DNA from: Molanna angustata
Taxonomy: Eukaryota > Arthropoda > Insecta > Trichoptera > Molannidae
Length of the DNA: 64,000 nt
Direction: 5' to 3'
NCBI GenBank assembly: GCA_963576475.1
Contig: OY754986.1
Coordinates: 7,951,031 to 8,015,030 of the forward strand
Below are positions 23,081 through 34,882 of this stretch, piece after piece. The number at the start of each line of letters is the position of its first letter. Position 1 is the first letter of the stretch. Both the position numbers and the translations under genes were made by a program. The notes under the pieces are model-generated. The model was not told where the DNA came from. It worked only from the letters and a program-made list of their open reading frames with translations, and searched no databases.

Positions 23081-23325
23081 CTAGTTGCATGTAACACATG
23101 AGATCCAACTGTCGACAGCGATAGTATGTATAGTTGAAGAATAAGTACCAAACCCATAAATACAAATTATTTATTATTTTATGATATTTAGTTTTCTATA
23201 CAACACATGTACCTAGGTAGTCAAGATAGGATAGTATGGAGGTCAGTCTTTTTTTCCTACCCGGAATATGAAAACAGCATGATGGTATATGTATATTGTA
23301 TGTTTAGAGATGAAGTATCAAACTA
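23081..23325 (-). mobile_element. Helitron copy H2, 3' fragment
   Basis: Begins with CTAGTTGCATGTAACACATG and runs about 245 bp to the point where H3 begins. The remainder is not found nearby. Confidence 0.75.
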
Positions 23326-23710
23326 CTAGTTGCATGTAACACATGAGATCCAACTGTCGATAGCGATAGTATGTATAGTTGAAGAATATGTACCAAACTA
23401 TAAACCCATAGATACAAATTATTGAATATTTTCAGATATTTTGTTTTCTATACAACATTTGTAGGTATGTATGTCAAGATAGGATAGTATGGAGGAAGAT
23501 CCTTTTTCCTACCCAGAATATGCAAATAGCATGATGGTATGTATGTATGTTTGGAGATGAAGTATCAGACTATTAAGTCTTCTTACATATTGTGTATAGG
23601 CGACTGCCATACAAAATGTATGAAGCGATGTCGTCACTAAATTCAATTTTTAAAAAAATTGTTAAAAAAAAATTGAGATCTTCTACTACAATGTTAATAT
23701 TTTTTATAGA
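23326..23710 (-). mobile_element. Helitron copy H3, 3' half (host of H4 and H5)
   Basis: Runs from CTAG at 23326 to the AT-rich TTTTTTATAGA at 23710. Its other half is 25797-26439. Between the halves lie two complete insertions and the 8-bp AAATAAAA, which corresponds to the AAATTAAA expected at that point of an uninterrupted copy. Confidence 0.8.
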
Positions 23711-24495
23711 CTAGTTGCATGTAACACATGAGATCCAACTGTCGATAGCGATAGTATGTATAGTTGAAGAATATGTACCAAACTATAAACCCATAGATAC
23801 AAATTATTGAATATTTTCAGATATTTTGTTTTTTATACAACATATGTAGGTATGTATGTCAAGATAGGATAGTATGGAGGAAGATCCTTTTTCCTACCCA
23901 GAATATGCAAATAGCATGATGGTATGTATGTATGTTTGGAGATGAAGTATCAAACTATTAAGTCTTCTTACATATTGTGTATAGGCGACTGCCATACAAA
24001 ATGTATGAAGTGATGTCGTCACTAAATTCAATTTTTAAAAAAATTGTTAAAAAAAAATTGAGATCTTCTACTACAATGGTAATATTTTTTATAGAAAATT
24101 AAATTATCTAGTTGGGGTGTTTCGGCTTTTTTCGATAATTGTAAAAGTTTTGGAAATATAGGCAGTTAAAATCATAAATTTATCATAAAAAAAATATTTT
24201 TCTTAATAAAAAATGTTTGAGAAACACTGAAATTTTTTTGAAAAAACTGATTTGAGATTTTGTATTTGTCTATGTTTGTACCAATTTTCAGCGTTCTAAC
24301 GTTTATGGTTTCTGAGATATAGGGAAAAATAAATTAAAAATTCAAAAGTTGATATCCCCTGACTGAAACAAAAATTCAAAATTCCGAGTATAAAAGTTTT
24401 GTAGGCCTGTAACTGTTTATATATTCTGAAATTTTGGGCTCTGTAAATTGAGCGGATCAAAAGTTATAAGGGGGGGACGGACACACAGACACACA

Positions 24496-24532
<37 letters not shown>

Positions 24533-24736
24533 ACGAAATGTTCTACTCCGAATTCTGAGTAAATCCGTGTATGGAACATATATGCTGCGAAGCCTCTAAG
24601 TTGGTTTTTTTTGACTTCAAAGTTGGAAAAGCCGTGAAAAAAGTAGACCTCTCCATACAATTCTCGCGTATTCTGGCTTGATACATTGTCGATATGTTAA
24701 GAGAACAAAGTTCTCCTGAACAAATCGACAGTTGGA
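23711..24736 (-). mobile_element. Helitron copy H4, full length (1026 bp), nested in H3
   Basis: Complete from CTAG to GGA at 24736, in the same orientation as its host. It includes the TACCCC-like module, a C-run with CA/GACA tract, the 5' hairpin and both inverted ends. Confidence 0.85.
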
Positions 24737-24744
24737 AAATAAAA

Positions 24745-25796
24745 CTAGTTGCATGTAACACATGAGATCCAACTGTCGATAGCGATAGTATGTATAGTTG
24801 AAGAATATGTACCAAACTATAAACCCATAGATACAAATTATTGAATATTTTCAGATATTTTGTTTTCTATACAACATGTGTAGGTATGTATGTCAAGATA
24901 GGATAGTATGGAGGAAGATCCTTTTTCCTACCCAGAATATGCAAATAGCATGATGGTATGTATATGTATGTTTGGAGATGAAGTATCAAACTATTAAGTC
25001 TTCTTACATATTGTGTACAGGCGACTGCCATACAAAATGTATGAAGCGATGTCGTCACTAAATTCAATTTTTAAAAAAATTGTTAAAAAAAAATTGAGAT
25101 CTTCTACTACAATGTTAATATTTTTTATAGAAAATTAAATTATCTAGTTGGGGTGTTTCGGCTTTTTTCGATAATTGTAAAAGTTTTGGAAATATAGGCA
25201 GTTAAACTCATAAATTTATCATAAAAAAAATATTTTTCTTAATAAAAAATGTTTGAGAAACCCTGGAATTTTTTTGAAAAAACTAATTTGAGATTTTGTA
25301 TTTGTCTATGTTTGTACCAATTTTCAGCGTTCTACCGTTTATGGTTTCTGAGATATATGGAAAAATAAAATAAAAATTCAAAAGTTGATAACCCCTGACT
25401 GAAACAAAAATTCAAAATTCCGAGTATAAAAGTTTTGTAGGCCTGTAACTGTTTATATATTCTGAAATTTTAGGCTCTGTAAATTGAGCGGATCAAAAGT
25501 TATAAGGGGGGGACGGACACACAGACACACACACAGACACACAGACACACACACACACAGACACACACACAGACACACACACACACAGACACACGAAATG
25601 TTCTACTCCGAATTCTGAGTAAATCCGTGTATGGAACATATATGCTGCGAAGCCTCTAAGTTTGTGTTTTTTGACTTCAAAGTTGGAAAAGCCGTGAAAA
25701 AAGTAGACCTCTCCATACAATTCTCGCGTATTCTGGCTTGATACATTGTCGATATGTTAAGAGAACAAAGTTCTCCTGAACAAATCGACAGTTGGA
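24745..25796 (-). mobile_element. Helitron copy H5, full length (1052 bp), nested in H3
   Basis: Complete copy, 8 bp from H4 and in the same orientation. On the right its GGA is followed by TTAT of the host, so the site is A|T, the classic Helitron target. Confidence 0.85.
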
Positions 25797-26439
25797 TTAT
25801 ATAGTTGGGGTGTTTCGGCTTTTTTCGATAGTTGTAAAAGTTTTGGAAATATAGGCAGTTAAACTCATAAATTTATCATAAAAAAAATATTTTTCTTAAT
25901 AAAAAATGTTTGAGAAACCCTGGAATTTTTTTGAAAAAACTCATTTGAGATTTTGTATTTGTCTATGTTTGTACCAATTTTCAGCGTTCTAGCGTTTATG
26001 GTTTCTGAGATATATGGAAAAATAAAATAAAAATTCAAAAGTTGATAACCCCTGACTGAAACAAAAATTCAAAATTCCGAGTATAAAAGTTTTATAGGCC
26101 TGTAACTGTTTATATATTCTGAAATTTTAGGCTCTGTAAATTGAGCGGATCAAAAGTTATAAGGGGGGGACGGACACACAGACACACACACAGACACACA
26201 CAGACACACACACACAGACACACACACACAGACACACGAAATGTTCTACTCCGAATTCTGAGTAAATCCGTGTATGGAACATATATGCTGCGAAGCCTCT
26301 AAGTTGGTGTTTTTTGACTTCAAAGTTGGAAAAGCCGTGAAAAAAGTAGACCTCTCCATACAATTCTCGCGTATTCTGGCTTGATACATTGTCGATATGT
26401 TAAGAGAACAAAGTTCTCCTGAACAAATCGACAGTTGGA
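25797..26439 (-). mobile_element. Helitron copy H3, 5' half
   Basis: Resumes with TTATATAGTTGGGGTGTTTC, equivalent to the TTATCTAGTTGGGG of intact copies, and ends with the 5' terminus at 26439. Confidence 0.8.
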
Positions 26440-26542
26440 ATATGGGAACGAGAACAATTTTAAAATGCAATATATGTATGTATACAAGAATAAACTTAAT
26501 GTACAATAAACTAAAAAAATGACAGTAAAGCAATATATTATA

Positions 26543-26924
26543 CTAGTTGCATGTAACACATGAGATCCAACTGTCGATAGCGATAGTATGTATAGTTGAA
26601 GAATATGTACCAAACTATAAACCCATAAATACAAATTATTGAATATTGTCAGATATTTTGTTTTCTATACAACATACGTAGGTATGTATGTCAAGATAGG
26701 ATAGTATGGAGGAAGGTCCTTTTTTCCTACCCAGAATATGAAAATAGCATGATGGTATGTATGTATGTTTGGAGATGAAGTATCAAACTATTAAGTCTTT
26801 TTACATATTGTGTATAGGCGACTGCCATACAAAATGTATGAAGCGATGTCGTCACTAAATTCAATTTTTATAAAAATTGTTAAAAAAAATTTGAGATGTA
26901 CTGCTACAATGTTAATATTTTTTA
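26543..26924 (-). mobile_element. Helitron copy H7, 3' part (host of H8)
   Basis: Begins with CTAG at 26543 and stops at AATATTTTTTA where the inverted copy H8 is inserted. It resumes at 27957. Confidence 0.85.
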
Positions 26925-27956
26925 TCCAACTGTCGATTTGTTCAGGAGAACTTTGTTCTCTTAACATATCGACAATGTATCAAGCCAGAATACGCGAGAA
27001 TTGTATGGAGAGGTCTACTTTTTTCACGGCTTTTCCATCTTTGAAGTCAAAAAACACCAACTTAGAGGCTTCGCAGCATATATGTTCCATACACGGATTT
27101 ACTCAGAATTCGGAGTAGAACATTTCGTGTGTCTGTGTGTGTGTGTGTCTGTGTGTGTGTCTGTGTGTGTGTGTCTGTGTGTCCGTCCCCCCCTTATAAC
27201 TTTTGATCCGCTCAATTTACAGAGCCTAAAATTTCAGAATATATAAACAGTTACAGGCCTACAAAACTTTTATACTCGGAATTTTGAATTTTTGTTTCAG
27301 TCAGGGGTTATCAATTTTTGAATTTTTATTTTATTTTTCCATATATCTCAGAAACCATAAATGCTAGAACGCTGAAAATTGGTACAAACATAGACAAATA
27401 CAAAATCTCAAATTAGTTTTTTCAAAAAAATTCCAGGGTTTCTCAAACATTTTTTATTAAGAAAAATATTTTTTTTATGATAAATTTATGAGTTTAACTG
27501 CCTATATTTCCAAAACTTTTACAATTATCGAAAAAAACCGAAACACCCCAACTAGATAATTTAATTTTCTATAAAAAATATAAACATTGTAGTAGAAGAT
27601 CTCAATTTTTTTTTAACATTTTTTTTAAAAATTGAATTTAGTGACGACATCGCTTCATACATTTTGTATGGCAGTCGCCTATACACAATATGTAAGAAGA
27701 CTTAATAGTTTGATACTTCATCTCCAAACATACATACATACATACCATCATGCTATTTGCATATTCTGGGTAGGAAAAAGGATCTTCCTCCATACTATCC
27801 TATCTTGACATACATACCTACATATGTTGTATAGAAAACAAAATATCTGAAAATATTCAATAATTTGTATCTATGGGTTTATAGTTTGGTACATATTCTT
27901 CAACTATACATACTATTGCTATCGACAGTTGGATCTCATGTGTTACATGCAACTAG
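26925..27956 (+). mobile_element. Helitron copy H8, full length (1032 bp), inverted and nested in H7
   Basis: Reads on the plus strand from TCCAACTGTCGATTTGTTCA to ACATGCAACTAG. The flanks are A on the left and T on the right with no target duplication. The interrupted host sequence matches uninterrupted copies across the junction (TTTTTTA|TAGAAAATT). This is the cleanest Helitron integration in the window. Confidence 0.9.
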
Positions 27957-28602
27957 TATAAAATTAAATTATCTAGTTGGGGTGTTTCGGCTTTTTTCGA
28001 TATTTAAAAAAAAATGGAAATATAGGCAGTTAAACTCATAAATTTATCATAAAAAAAATACTTTTCTTAATAAAAAATGTTTGAGAAACCCTGGAATTTT
28101 TTTGAAAAAACTAATTTGAGATTTTGTATTTGTCTATATTTGTACCAATTCTCAGCGTTCTAGCGTTTATGGTTTCTGAGATATATGGAAAAATAAAGTA
28201 AAAATTCAAAAGTTGATAACCCCTGACTGAAACAAAAATTCAAAATTCTGAGTATAAAAGTTTTGTAGGCCTATAACTGTTTATATATTCTAAAATTTTA
28301 GGCTCTGTAAATTGAGCGGATCAAAAGTTATAAGGGGGGGACGGACACACAGACACACACACACAGACACACACACAGACACACACACACACAGACACAC
28401 GAAATGTTCTACTCCGAATTCTGAGTAAATCCGTGTATGGAACATATATGCTGCGAAGCCTCTAAGTTGGTGTTTTTTGACTTCAAAGTTGGAAAAGCCG
28501 TGAAAAAAGTAGACCTCTCCATACAATTCTCGCGTATTCTGGCTTGATACATTGTCGATATGTTAAGAGAACAAAGTTCTCCTGAACAAATCGACAGTTG
28601 GA
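27957..28602 (-). mobile_element. Helitron copy H7, 5' part
   Basis: Continues the host after H8 (TATAAAATTAAATTATCTAG) to the terminus at 28602, followed by T. Confidence 0.85.
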
Positions 28603-28640
28603 TTATACAACACATTAATTTTGATTTACTTACTAAGAAA

Positions 28641-29689
28641 CTAGTTGCATGTAACACATGAGATCCAACTGTCGATAGCGATAGTATGTATAGTTGAAGA
28701 ATATGTACCAAACTATAAACCCATAGATACAAATTATTGAATATTTTCAGATATTTTGTTTTCTATACAACATATGTAGGTATGTATGTCAAGATAGGAT
28801 AGTATGGAAGAAGATCCTTTTTCCTACCCAGAATATGCAAATTGCATGATGGTATGTATGTATGTTTGGAGATGAAGTAACAAACTATTAAGTCTTCTTA
28901 CATATTGTGTATAGGCGACTGCCATACAAAATGTATGAAGCGATGTCGTCACTAAATTCAATTTTTAAAAAAATTGTTAAAAAAAATTGAGATCTTCTAC
29001 TACAATGTTAATATTTTTTATAGAAAATTAAATTATCTAGTTGGGGTGTTTCGGCTTTTTTCGATAATTGTAAAAGTTTTGGAAATATAGGCAGTTAAAC
29101 TCATAAATTTATCATAAAAAAAATATTTTTCTTAATAAAAAATGTTTGAGAAACCCTGGAATTTTTTTGAAAAAACTAATTTGAGATTTTGTATTTGTCT
29201 ATGTTTGTACCAATTTTCAGCGTTCTACCGTTTATGGTTTCTGAGATATATGGAAAAATAAAATAAAAATTCAAAAGTTGATAACCCCTGACTGAAACAA
29301 AAATTCAAAATTCCGAGTATAAAAGTTTTGTAGGCCTGTAACTGTTTATATATTCTGAAATTTTAGGCTCTGTAAATTGAGCGGATCAAAAGTTATAAGG
29401 GGGGGACGGACACACAGACACACACACACACAGACACACAGACACACACACAGACACACACACAGACACACACACACACAGACACACGAAATGTTCTACT
29501 CCGAATTCTGAGTAAATCCGTGTATGGAACATATATGCTGCGAAGCCTCTAAGTTGGTGTTTTTTGACTTCAAAGTTGGAAAATCCATGAAAAAAGTAGA
29601 CCTCTCCATACAATTCTCGCGTATTCTGGCTTGATACATTGTCGATATGTTAAGAGAACAAAGTTCTCCTGAACAAATCGACAGTTGGA
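28641..29689 (-). mobile_element. Helitron copy H9, full length (1049 bp)
   Basis: Complete. It is preceded by a 33-bp spacer (28608-28640) that is repeated exactly after it (29690-29722), so H9 plus spacer forms a tandem duplication with H10. Confidence 0.85.
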
Positions 29690-29722
29690 CAACACATTAA
29701 TTTTGATTTACTTACTAAGAAA

Positions 29723-30764
29723 CTAGTTGCATGTAACACATGAGATCCAACTGTCGATAGCGATAGTATGTATAGTTGAAGAATATGTACCAAACTATAA
29801 ACCCATAGATACAAATTATTGAATATTTTCAGATATTTTGTTTTCTATACAACATATGTAGGTATGTATGTCAAGATAGGATAGTATGGAAGAAGATCCT
29901 TTTTCCTACCCAGAATATGCAAATTGCATGATGGTATGTATGTATGTTTGGAGATGAAGTAACAAACTATTAAGTCTTCTTACATATTGTGTATAGGCGA
30001 CTGCCATACAAAATGTATGAAGCGATGTCGTCACTAAATTCAATTTTTAAAAAAATTGTTAAAAAAAAATTGAGATCTTCTACTACAATGTTTATATTTT
30101 TTATAGAAAATTAAATTATCTAGTTGGGGTGTTTCGGTTTTTTTCGATAATTGTAAAAGTTTTGGAAATATAGGCAGTTAAACTCATAAATTTATCATAA
30201 AAAAAATATTTTTCTTAATAAAAAATGTTTGAGAAACCCTGGAATTTTTTTGAAAAAACTTATTTGAGATTTTGTATTTGTCTATGTTTGTACCAATTTT
30301 CAGCGTTCTAGCATTTATGGTTTCTGAGATATATGGAAAAATAAAATAAAAATTCAAAAATTGATAACCCCTGACTGAAACAAAAATTCAAAATTCCGAG
30401 TATAAAAGTTTTGTAGGCCTGTAACTGTTTATATATTCTGAAATTTTAGGCTCTGTAAATTGAGCGGATCAAAAGTTATAAGGGGGGGACGGACACACAG
30501 ACACACACACAGACACACACACACACAGACACACACACAGACACACACACACACAGACACACGAAATGTTCTACTCCGAATTCTGAGTAAATCCGTGTAT
30601 GGAACATATATGCTGCGAAGCCTCTAAGTTGGTGTTTTTTGACTTCAAAGATGGAAAAGCCGTGAAAAAAGTAGACCTCTCCATACAATTCTCGCGTATT
30701 CTGGCTTGATACATTGTCGATATGTTAAGAGAACAAAGTTCTCCTGAACAAATCGACAGTTGGA
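29723..30764 (-). mobile_element. Helitron copy H10, full length (1042 bp), mosaic
   Basis: The left third shares private variants with H9 (GAAGTAACAAAC, GCAAATTGCATG). The right part shares private variants with the inverted copy H8 (CTAGCATTTATGG, AAAAATTGATAACC, AAGATGGAAAAG). The switch lies between about 29965 and 30090, suggesting gene conversion or unequal crossing-over. Confidence 0.8.
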
Positions 30765-30789
30765 TAATATGCTTCCAAAATATGTGCAA

Positions 30790-30950
30790 AAATATCATAT
30801 TCAATGTCAATTTTCAAACTTACCCTACGAGAGGATGTCAGGATTTTAGTCTTACAAAAACGAGATCAACATGTACACAAAATAGTTTATACCATAAAGG
30901 TCTCAAAATATACAATAGTTAACCACCAAACATAAAAGAAACCACATGTC
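30790..30950 (+). pseudogene. Jockey-supergroup LINE C-terminal scrap
   Basis: The plus strand encodes TRSTCTQNSLYHKGLKIYNS, then a TAA where leucine is expected, then PPNIKE, matching the conserved xYxGLKxYNxLPxxIK motif near the end of these polyproteins. A single base change creates the stop. Only about 50 residues remain. Confidence 0.6.
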
Positions 30951-31630
30951 TTGTCACCTTTCGTATAAAGGCTAGGTGCTGAATACATAATTAAAAACTA
31001 TTTACATATGTTCTCCATAGTTTTACGGTCAAGATGTTCATATGATTTAATGTCATACTCTTACTTATGTAGGTACATAATTATTTGATTCTAAAAGTTT
31101 TGTTTTTATATTTAAACAAGATGTATTTATTTTTATATATGTTTTTACATCTAAAAAAATGTAACACTACTAACCTACTGAGGCATAAGAGGTCGGCAAT
31201 TTAGTGATAATTATTACATATTTTATATATTTATTTTTATTTGGAAAACAAACAGGATACAATGTTTTATTTTTTTAAATTTATTTATTTGTCACACCAT
31301 TTAAATAATCTTCATTAAAAATAGATAACTGCTGCCCAACTAGGTATAGCTGTTCTAGGGCTAGCAGTGTACATATTATTATATTTCACAGGAGTAACTA
31401 TTTGCATTTTTAAATAGAATCTAAACAATATAAACTTAACTATAACACATATTAAAAAAAAGGAATTTGAGTTATCATGATATACATATACATAATATTG
31501 TAAATGTTATCTTGTAATTTGTATATGTTAATTGCACAAATAATCTAAAATAGTATTTCTTGGGAATACTGAACTGACTGAGCATATATATGGTCCGTCT
31601 GTCATTTCTTTATTCAGTCGCGCCTCAAAT
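30951..31630. other. No gene seen
   Basis: AT-rich, probably LINE 3' UTR and unrelated spacer. Confidence 0.4.
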
Positions 31631-31631
31631 C

Positions 31632-31945
31632 AAATCAAGACAGCACAAAATTTAAAAAAAAATTAGGATTTTTTGCAAAAAGTAAATAAAGTAAATAAAA
31701 ATAACAATTATATAAATTTTCTTTTAACACTACGATGTCGAACATTTGATGTATTTTAGTTCTCCCGTAGTTCATGATGTATTCGGAACATTTTCTTTTA
31801 AATGATTTCAGCGATATTATTTCTTTTAATGATGTAGGCAACATATTATAAATTCTGGGGGCAATGAAAATAAAATATCTTTGACCAAAAGTAGTTCTCA
31901 TGTGTGGAATTGCATAGTTTGTAGCGGTGCTGGCTCATGTAGCTA
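31632..31945 (-). pseudogene. CR1/L2- or jockey-like LINE C-terminus
   Basis: On the minus strand: YAIPHMRTTFGQRYFIFIAP, then YNMLPTSLKE and SFKRKCSEYIMNY, the typical C-terminal block of these LINEs. It ends in a stop at about 31635. No RT core adjoins it. Confidence 0.7.
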
Positions 31946-32494
31946 TAGATTGTTGTGTTTTCGGGTAAACTAATTTATTTTTATGAAAATTTGTTAGTAC
32001 ATAATTTAAAAAGATTTATTATAAGTATAAATATAATATGATGACTTAAACAGTAAGGTAAGTTCATTGTACCCCAATAATATGTTTTCACATAAGATGT
32101 AAAGTAAACTTATTTATTTCTGCAAACCTATGACTGAGGATCGCGTTATTAAGAAGATGTATGGCTTTCGTTTGAGAAAATTAAAAAAGATGGGACGTAA
32201 ATAATATGAGGCGCAAGAGATCAACTTTTTTCATTAAGGTTAATCCAACTGGGAGTATGGAATGGAGTATCTTCACCTTATTCTCCTTACGACTTACAAA
32301 ATCTTTCATTTTTATACACCCCAAACTATGGTTATATGGGAACTTGTGTATCCAATTTTTATTATATTTTTTTTTGTCTTTGATCGAGAAAGCCTCCATA
32401 TTATATTCAGGAGTAGACGACAAACAGGTTTAGGGATAAGAAGGCTTACAAATTCAATAGGTACTTTTTTAAGTATTTATTTAATTATATATAC
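31946..32494. other. No gene seen
   Basis: Two ORFs on opposite strands overlap at 32181-32585 but have no motif and are AT-driven. Confidence 0.4.
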
Positions 32495-33777
32495 GAGTGT
32501 TTTTCAATCATTTTTGAATACGCGAGCCCTTTACGGGTTGAAAAAATGTAGCGACGCCCTTAGGCAATACACAGACAAAATTTAGTCTCTATTTTGTTAC
32601 CTATTTTCATTATTACTAGTTGCATGTAACACATGAGATCCAACTGTCGATAGCGATAGTATGTATAGTTGAAGAATATGTACCAAACTATAAACCCATA
32701 AATACAAATTATTGAATATTTTCAGATATTTTGTTTTCTATACAACATATGTAGGTATGTATGTCAAGATAGGATAGTATGGAGGAAGATCCTTTTTTCC
32801 TACCCAGAATATGAAAATAGCATGATGGTATGTATGTTTGTTTGGAGATGAAGTATCAAACTATTAAGTCTTCTTACATATTGTGTATAGGCGACTGCCA
32901 TACAAAATGTATGAAGCGATGTCGTCACTAAATTCAATTTTTTAAAAAAATTGTTAAAAAAAAATTGAGATCTTCTACTACAATGTTAATATTTTTTATA
33001 GAAAATTAAATTATCTAGTTGGGGTGTTTCGGCTTTTTTCGATAATTGTAAAAGTTTTGGAAATATAGGCAGTTAAACTCATAAATTTATCATAAAAAAA
33101 ATATTTTTCTTAATAAAAAATGTTTGAGAAACCCTGGAATTTTTTTGAAAAAACTCATTTGAGATTTTGTATTTTTCTATGTTTGTACCAATTTTCAGCG
33201 TTCTAGCGTTTATGGTTTCTGAGATATATGGAAAAATAAAATAAAAATTCAAAAGTTGATAACCCCTGACTGAAACAAAAATTCAAAATTCCGAGTATAA
33301 AAGTTTTGTAGGCCTGTAACTGTTTATATATTCTGAAATTTTAGGCTCTGTAAATTGAGCGGATCAAAAGTTATAAGGGGGGGACGAACACACACACAGA
33401 CACACAGACATACAGACACACACACACACACAGACACACGAAATGTTCTACTCCGAATTCTGAGTAAATCCGTGTATGGAACATATATGCTGCGAAGCCT
33501 CTAAGTTGGTGTTTTTTGACTTCAAAGTTGGAAAAGCCGTGAAAAAAGTAGACCTCTCCATACAATTCTCGCGTATTCTGGCTTGATACATTGTCGATAT
33601 GTTAAGAGAACAAAGTTCTCCTGAACAAATCGACAGTTGGAAGATGTACAACACTGCAAGAAGCCGCAAGAGCTTGTATTGTAGTATAGAACCTTGCCTT
33701 TTCCTTTTGCCGGCGACCCCCCGAGTAAGGCTTCGCGACCCCCCTAAGGGTCGCGACCCACGGATTGAAAAACATTG
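32495..33777. mobile_element. hAT-like MITE containing Helitron H11
   Basis: The left end GTGTTTTTCAATC (from 32495, with GA in front) and its right-end complement (GATTGAAAAACATTG, ending 33777) form TIRs of the CAGTGTTTTTCAA type. They are flanked by an 8-bp direct repeat with one mismatch (ATATATAC at 32487-32494, ATGTATAC at 33778-33785), as expected for hAT elements. The right part is rich in GTCGCGACCC. Without the nested 1026-bp Helitron the element is about 257 bp, a MITE without transposase. Confidence 0.75.
32616..33641 (-). mobile_element. Helitron copy H11, full length (1026 bp)
   Basis: Complete, nested inside the hAT-like MITE, with preceding flank A. Its CA/GACA tract is slightly different and shorter than in H4-H10. 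Confidence 0.85.
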
Positions 33778-33849
33778 ATGTATACCATCACGACATATAA
33801 ATTTTTTATTATTTAAGAGACACTCACAGAGAAATTGACATTCGTCTAA

Positions 33850-33990
33850 TCAGTTACAATCCTAGAATTGGTCTGTAAGAGCTATGGCTGCTTCTCTTCA
33901 CTTCACTCTGCTATGTCCTCTGTCAGCCTTTTCATCTCCACGTAACTATTACAGCACATATTGTCGATCACCTGGTCCATGATATTAAAA
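33850..33990 (-). pseudogene. RTE-like 3' scrap
   Basis: The minus strand reads DQVIDNMCCNSYVEMKRL, then TEDIAE and a stop, homologous to the C-terminal tail of the RTE copies at 4.3 and 50.5 kb (DQIIGDVRCSSYKEMKRLAD). It also shares the CAATCCTAGAATTGGTCTG end seen at 4311-4328. No ORF of note covers it. Confidence 0.65.
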
Positions 33991-34449
33991 AATACAAAAT
34001 CTCTGCTGTGTCTCTCTATCTAAAAATCCTACTTTATTTTTTATTTCTTCTTTAAAGTAATTTTCAACAATGAATGTGTCAGTTACACGTATTAAGATGA
34101 TTTTATTATTTTTTTATTTTTTTACACAATACACGGCATAAGCCATTTACATGTTACATAGAATTATATTTTCTTTTAATTAACAAAATTATATATTAAA
34201 AAGAAAAATAAAAACAGAATTAACAATACATTTCATTTAAAAATTAGACAGTACTGGTCGAATATATAAAAAATAGAGAAACAACAATAAATTGACAAAA
34301 CAAAATTAAAAAAAAAATGTTTTTACACAATGAAATAAGCACATACATCAATAATTTATTAATTATTATAATAACATATTGTGAAATATTTATAGGGTAA
34401 TTACAAAAAAAAAACAAAGAATAAGGAAAAGAAAGAAAACTGCAAAGTT
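33991..34449. other. AT-rich spacer, probably LINE 3' UTR
   Basis: Contains a CACGGCATAAGCCATTTACA motif near 34132, similar to ends near 45800 and 51523, suggesting the 3' UTR of the LINE fragment at 34450-34705. Confidence 0.45.
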
Positions 34450-34705
34450 AGCTATTCAATTTGAATTCTGGAAAGACCTTTAAATATTTTTTTTAAATAC
34501 CGGCAGTCTATCCCCGAAAATATCTGCATCAACATAAGCTCATTTCCTAGCCTATGTAATCTCGGTATTGGAGAGTTAAATATATAGTTAGTGGAAGCGG
34601 CTCCCTCATGGAAAAGCACAGCTTGTCTAGTCCGTCTATTCGGGACATGAAAGTTGATTGCACTTACAAGCTCAATGCAATTATAAAATGAAATGTTATC
34701 AAATA
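34450..34705 (-). pseudogene. Jockey-supergroup LINE C-terminus
   Basis: The minus strand encodes NCIELVSAINFHVPNRRTRQ, then NSPIPRLHRLGNEL and CRYLKKIFKGL. This is the same block as NFNIPNRRTRHTS...NSPLYRC in the copy at 46.3 kb. It was recognised from the translation only. Confidence 0.7.
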
Positions 34706-34882
34706 TACATTAAAATAAATATTATGAATCAAATTGTTAGTTAACTTTTCAACAAATAGTTGTTAATTCTGTCTTCTAATGACAGATTTCTAGAAAATGT
34801 ACGAAACGAAATACAAAATCAAAAACTGTTTTTTTTCAACGAATAGAGCAATTAAAAACTTGTGGATATTTTACGTAGTAGA

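Noticed and set aside
24457..30810. Recurrent 60-100-residue frames starting MYGEVYFFHGFS in every Helitron copy
   Set aside because: Similarity reflects the recent common origin of the copies; the frame runs into the CA/GACA microsatellite, varies in length between copies and has no domain or conserved start context.
32181..32585. Overlapping ORFs on both strands
   Set aside because: They overlap the left end of the hAT-like MITE and have no family resemblance.
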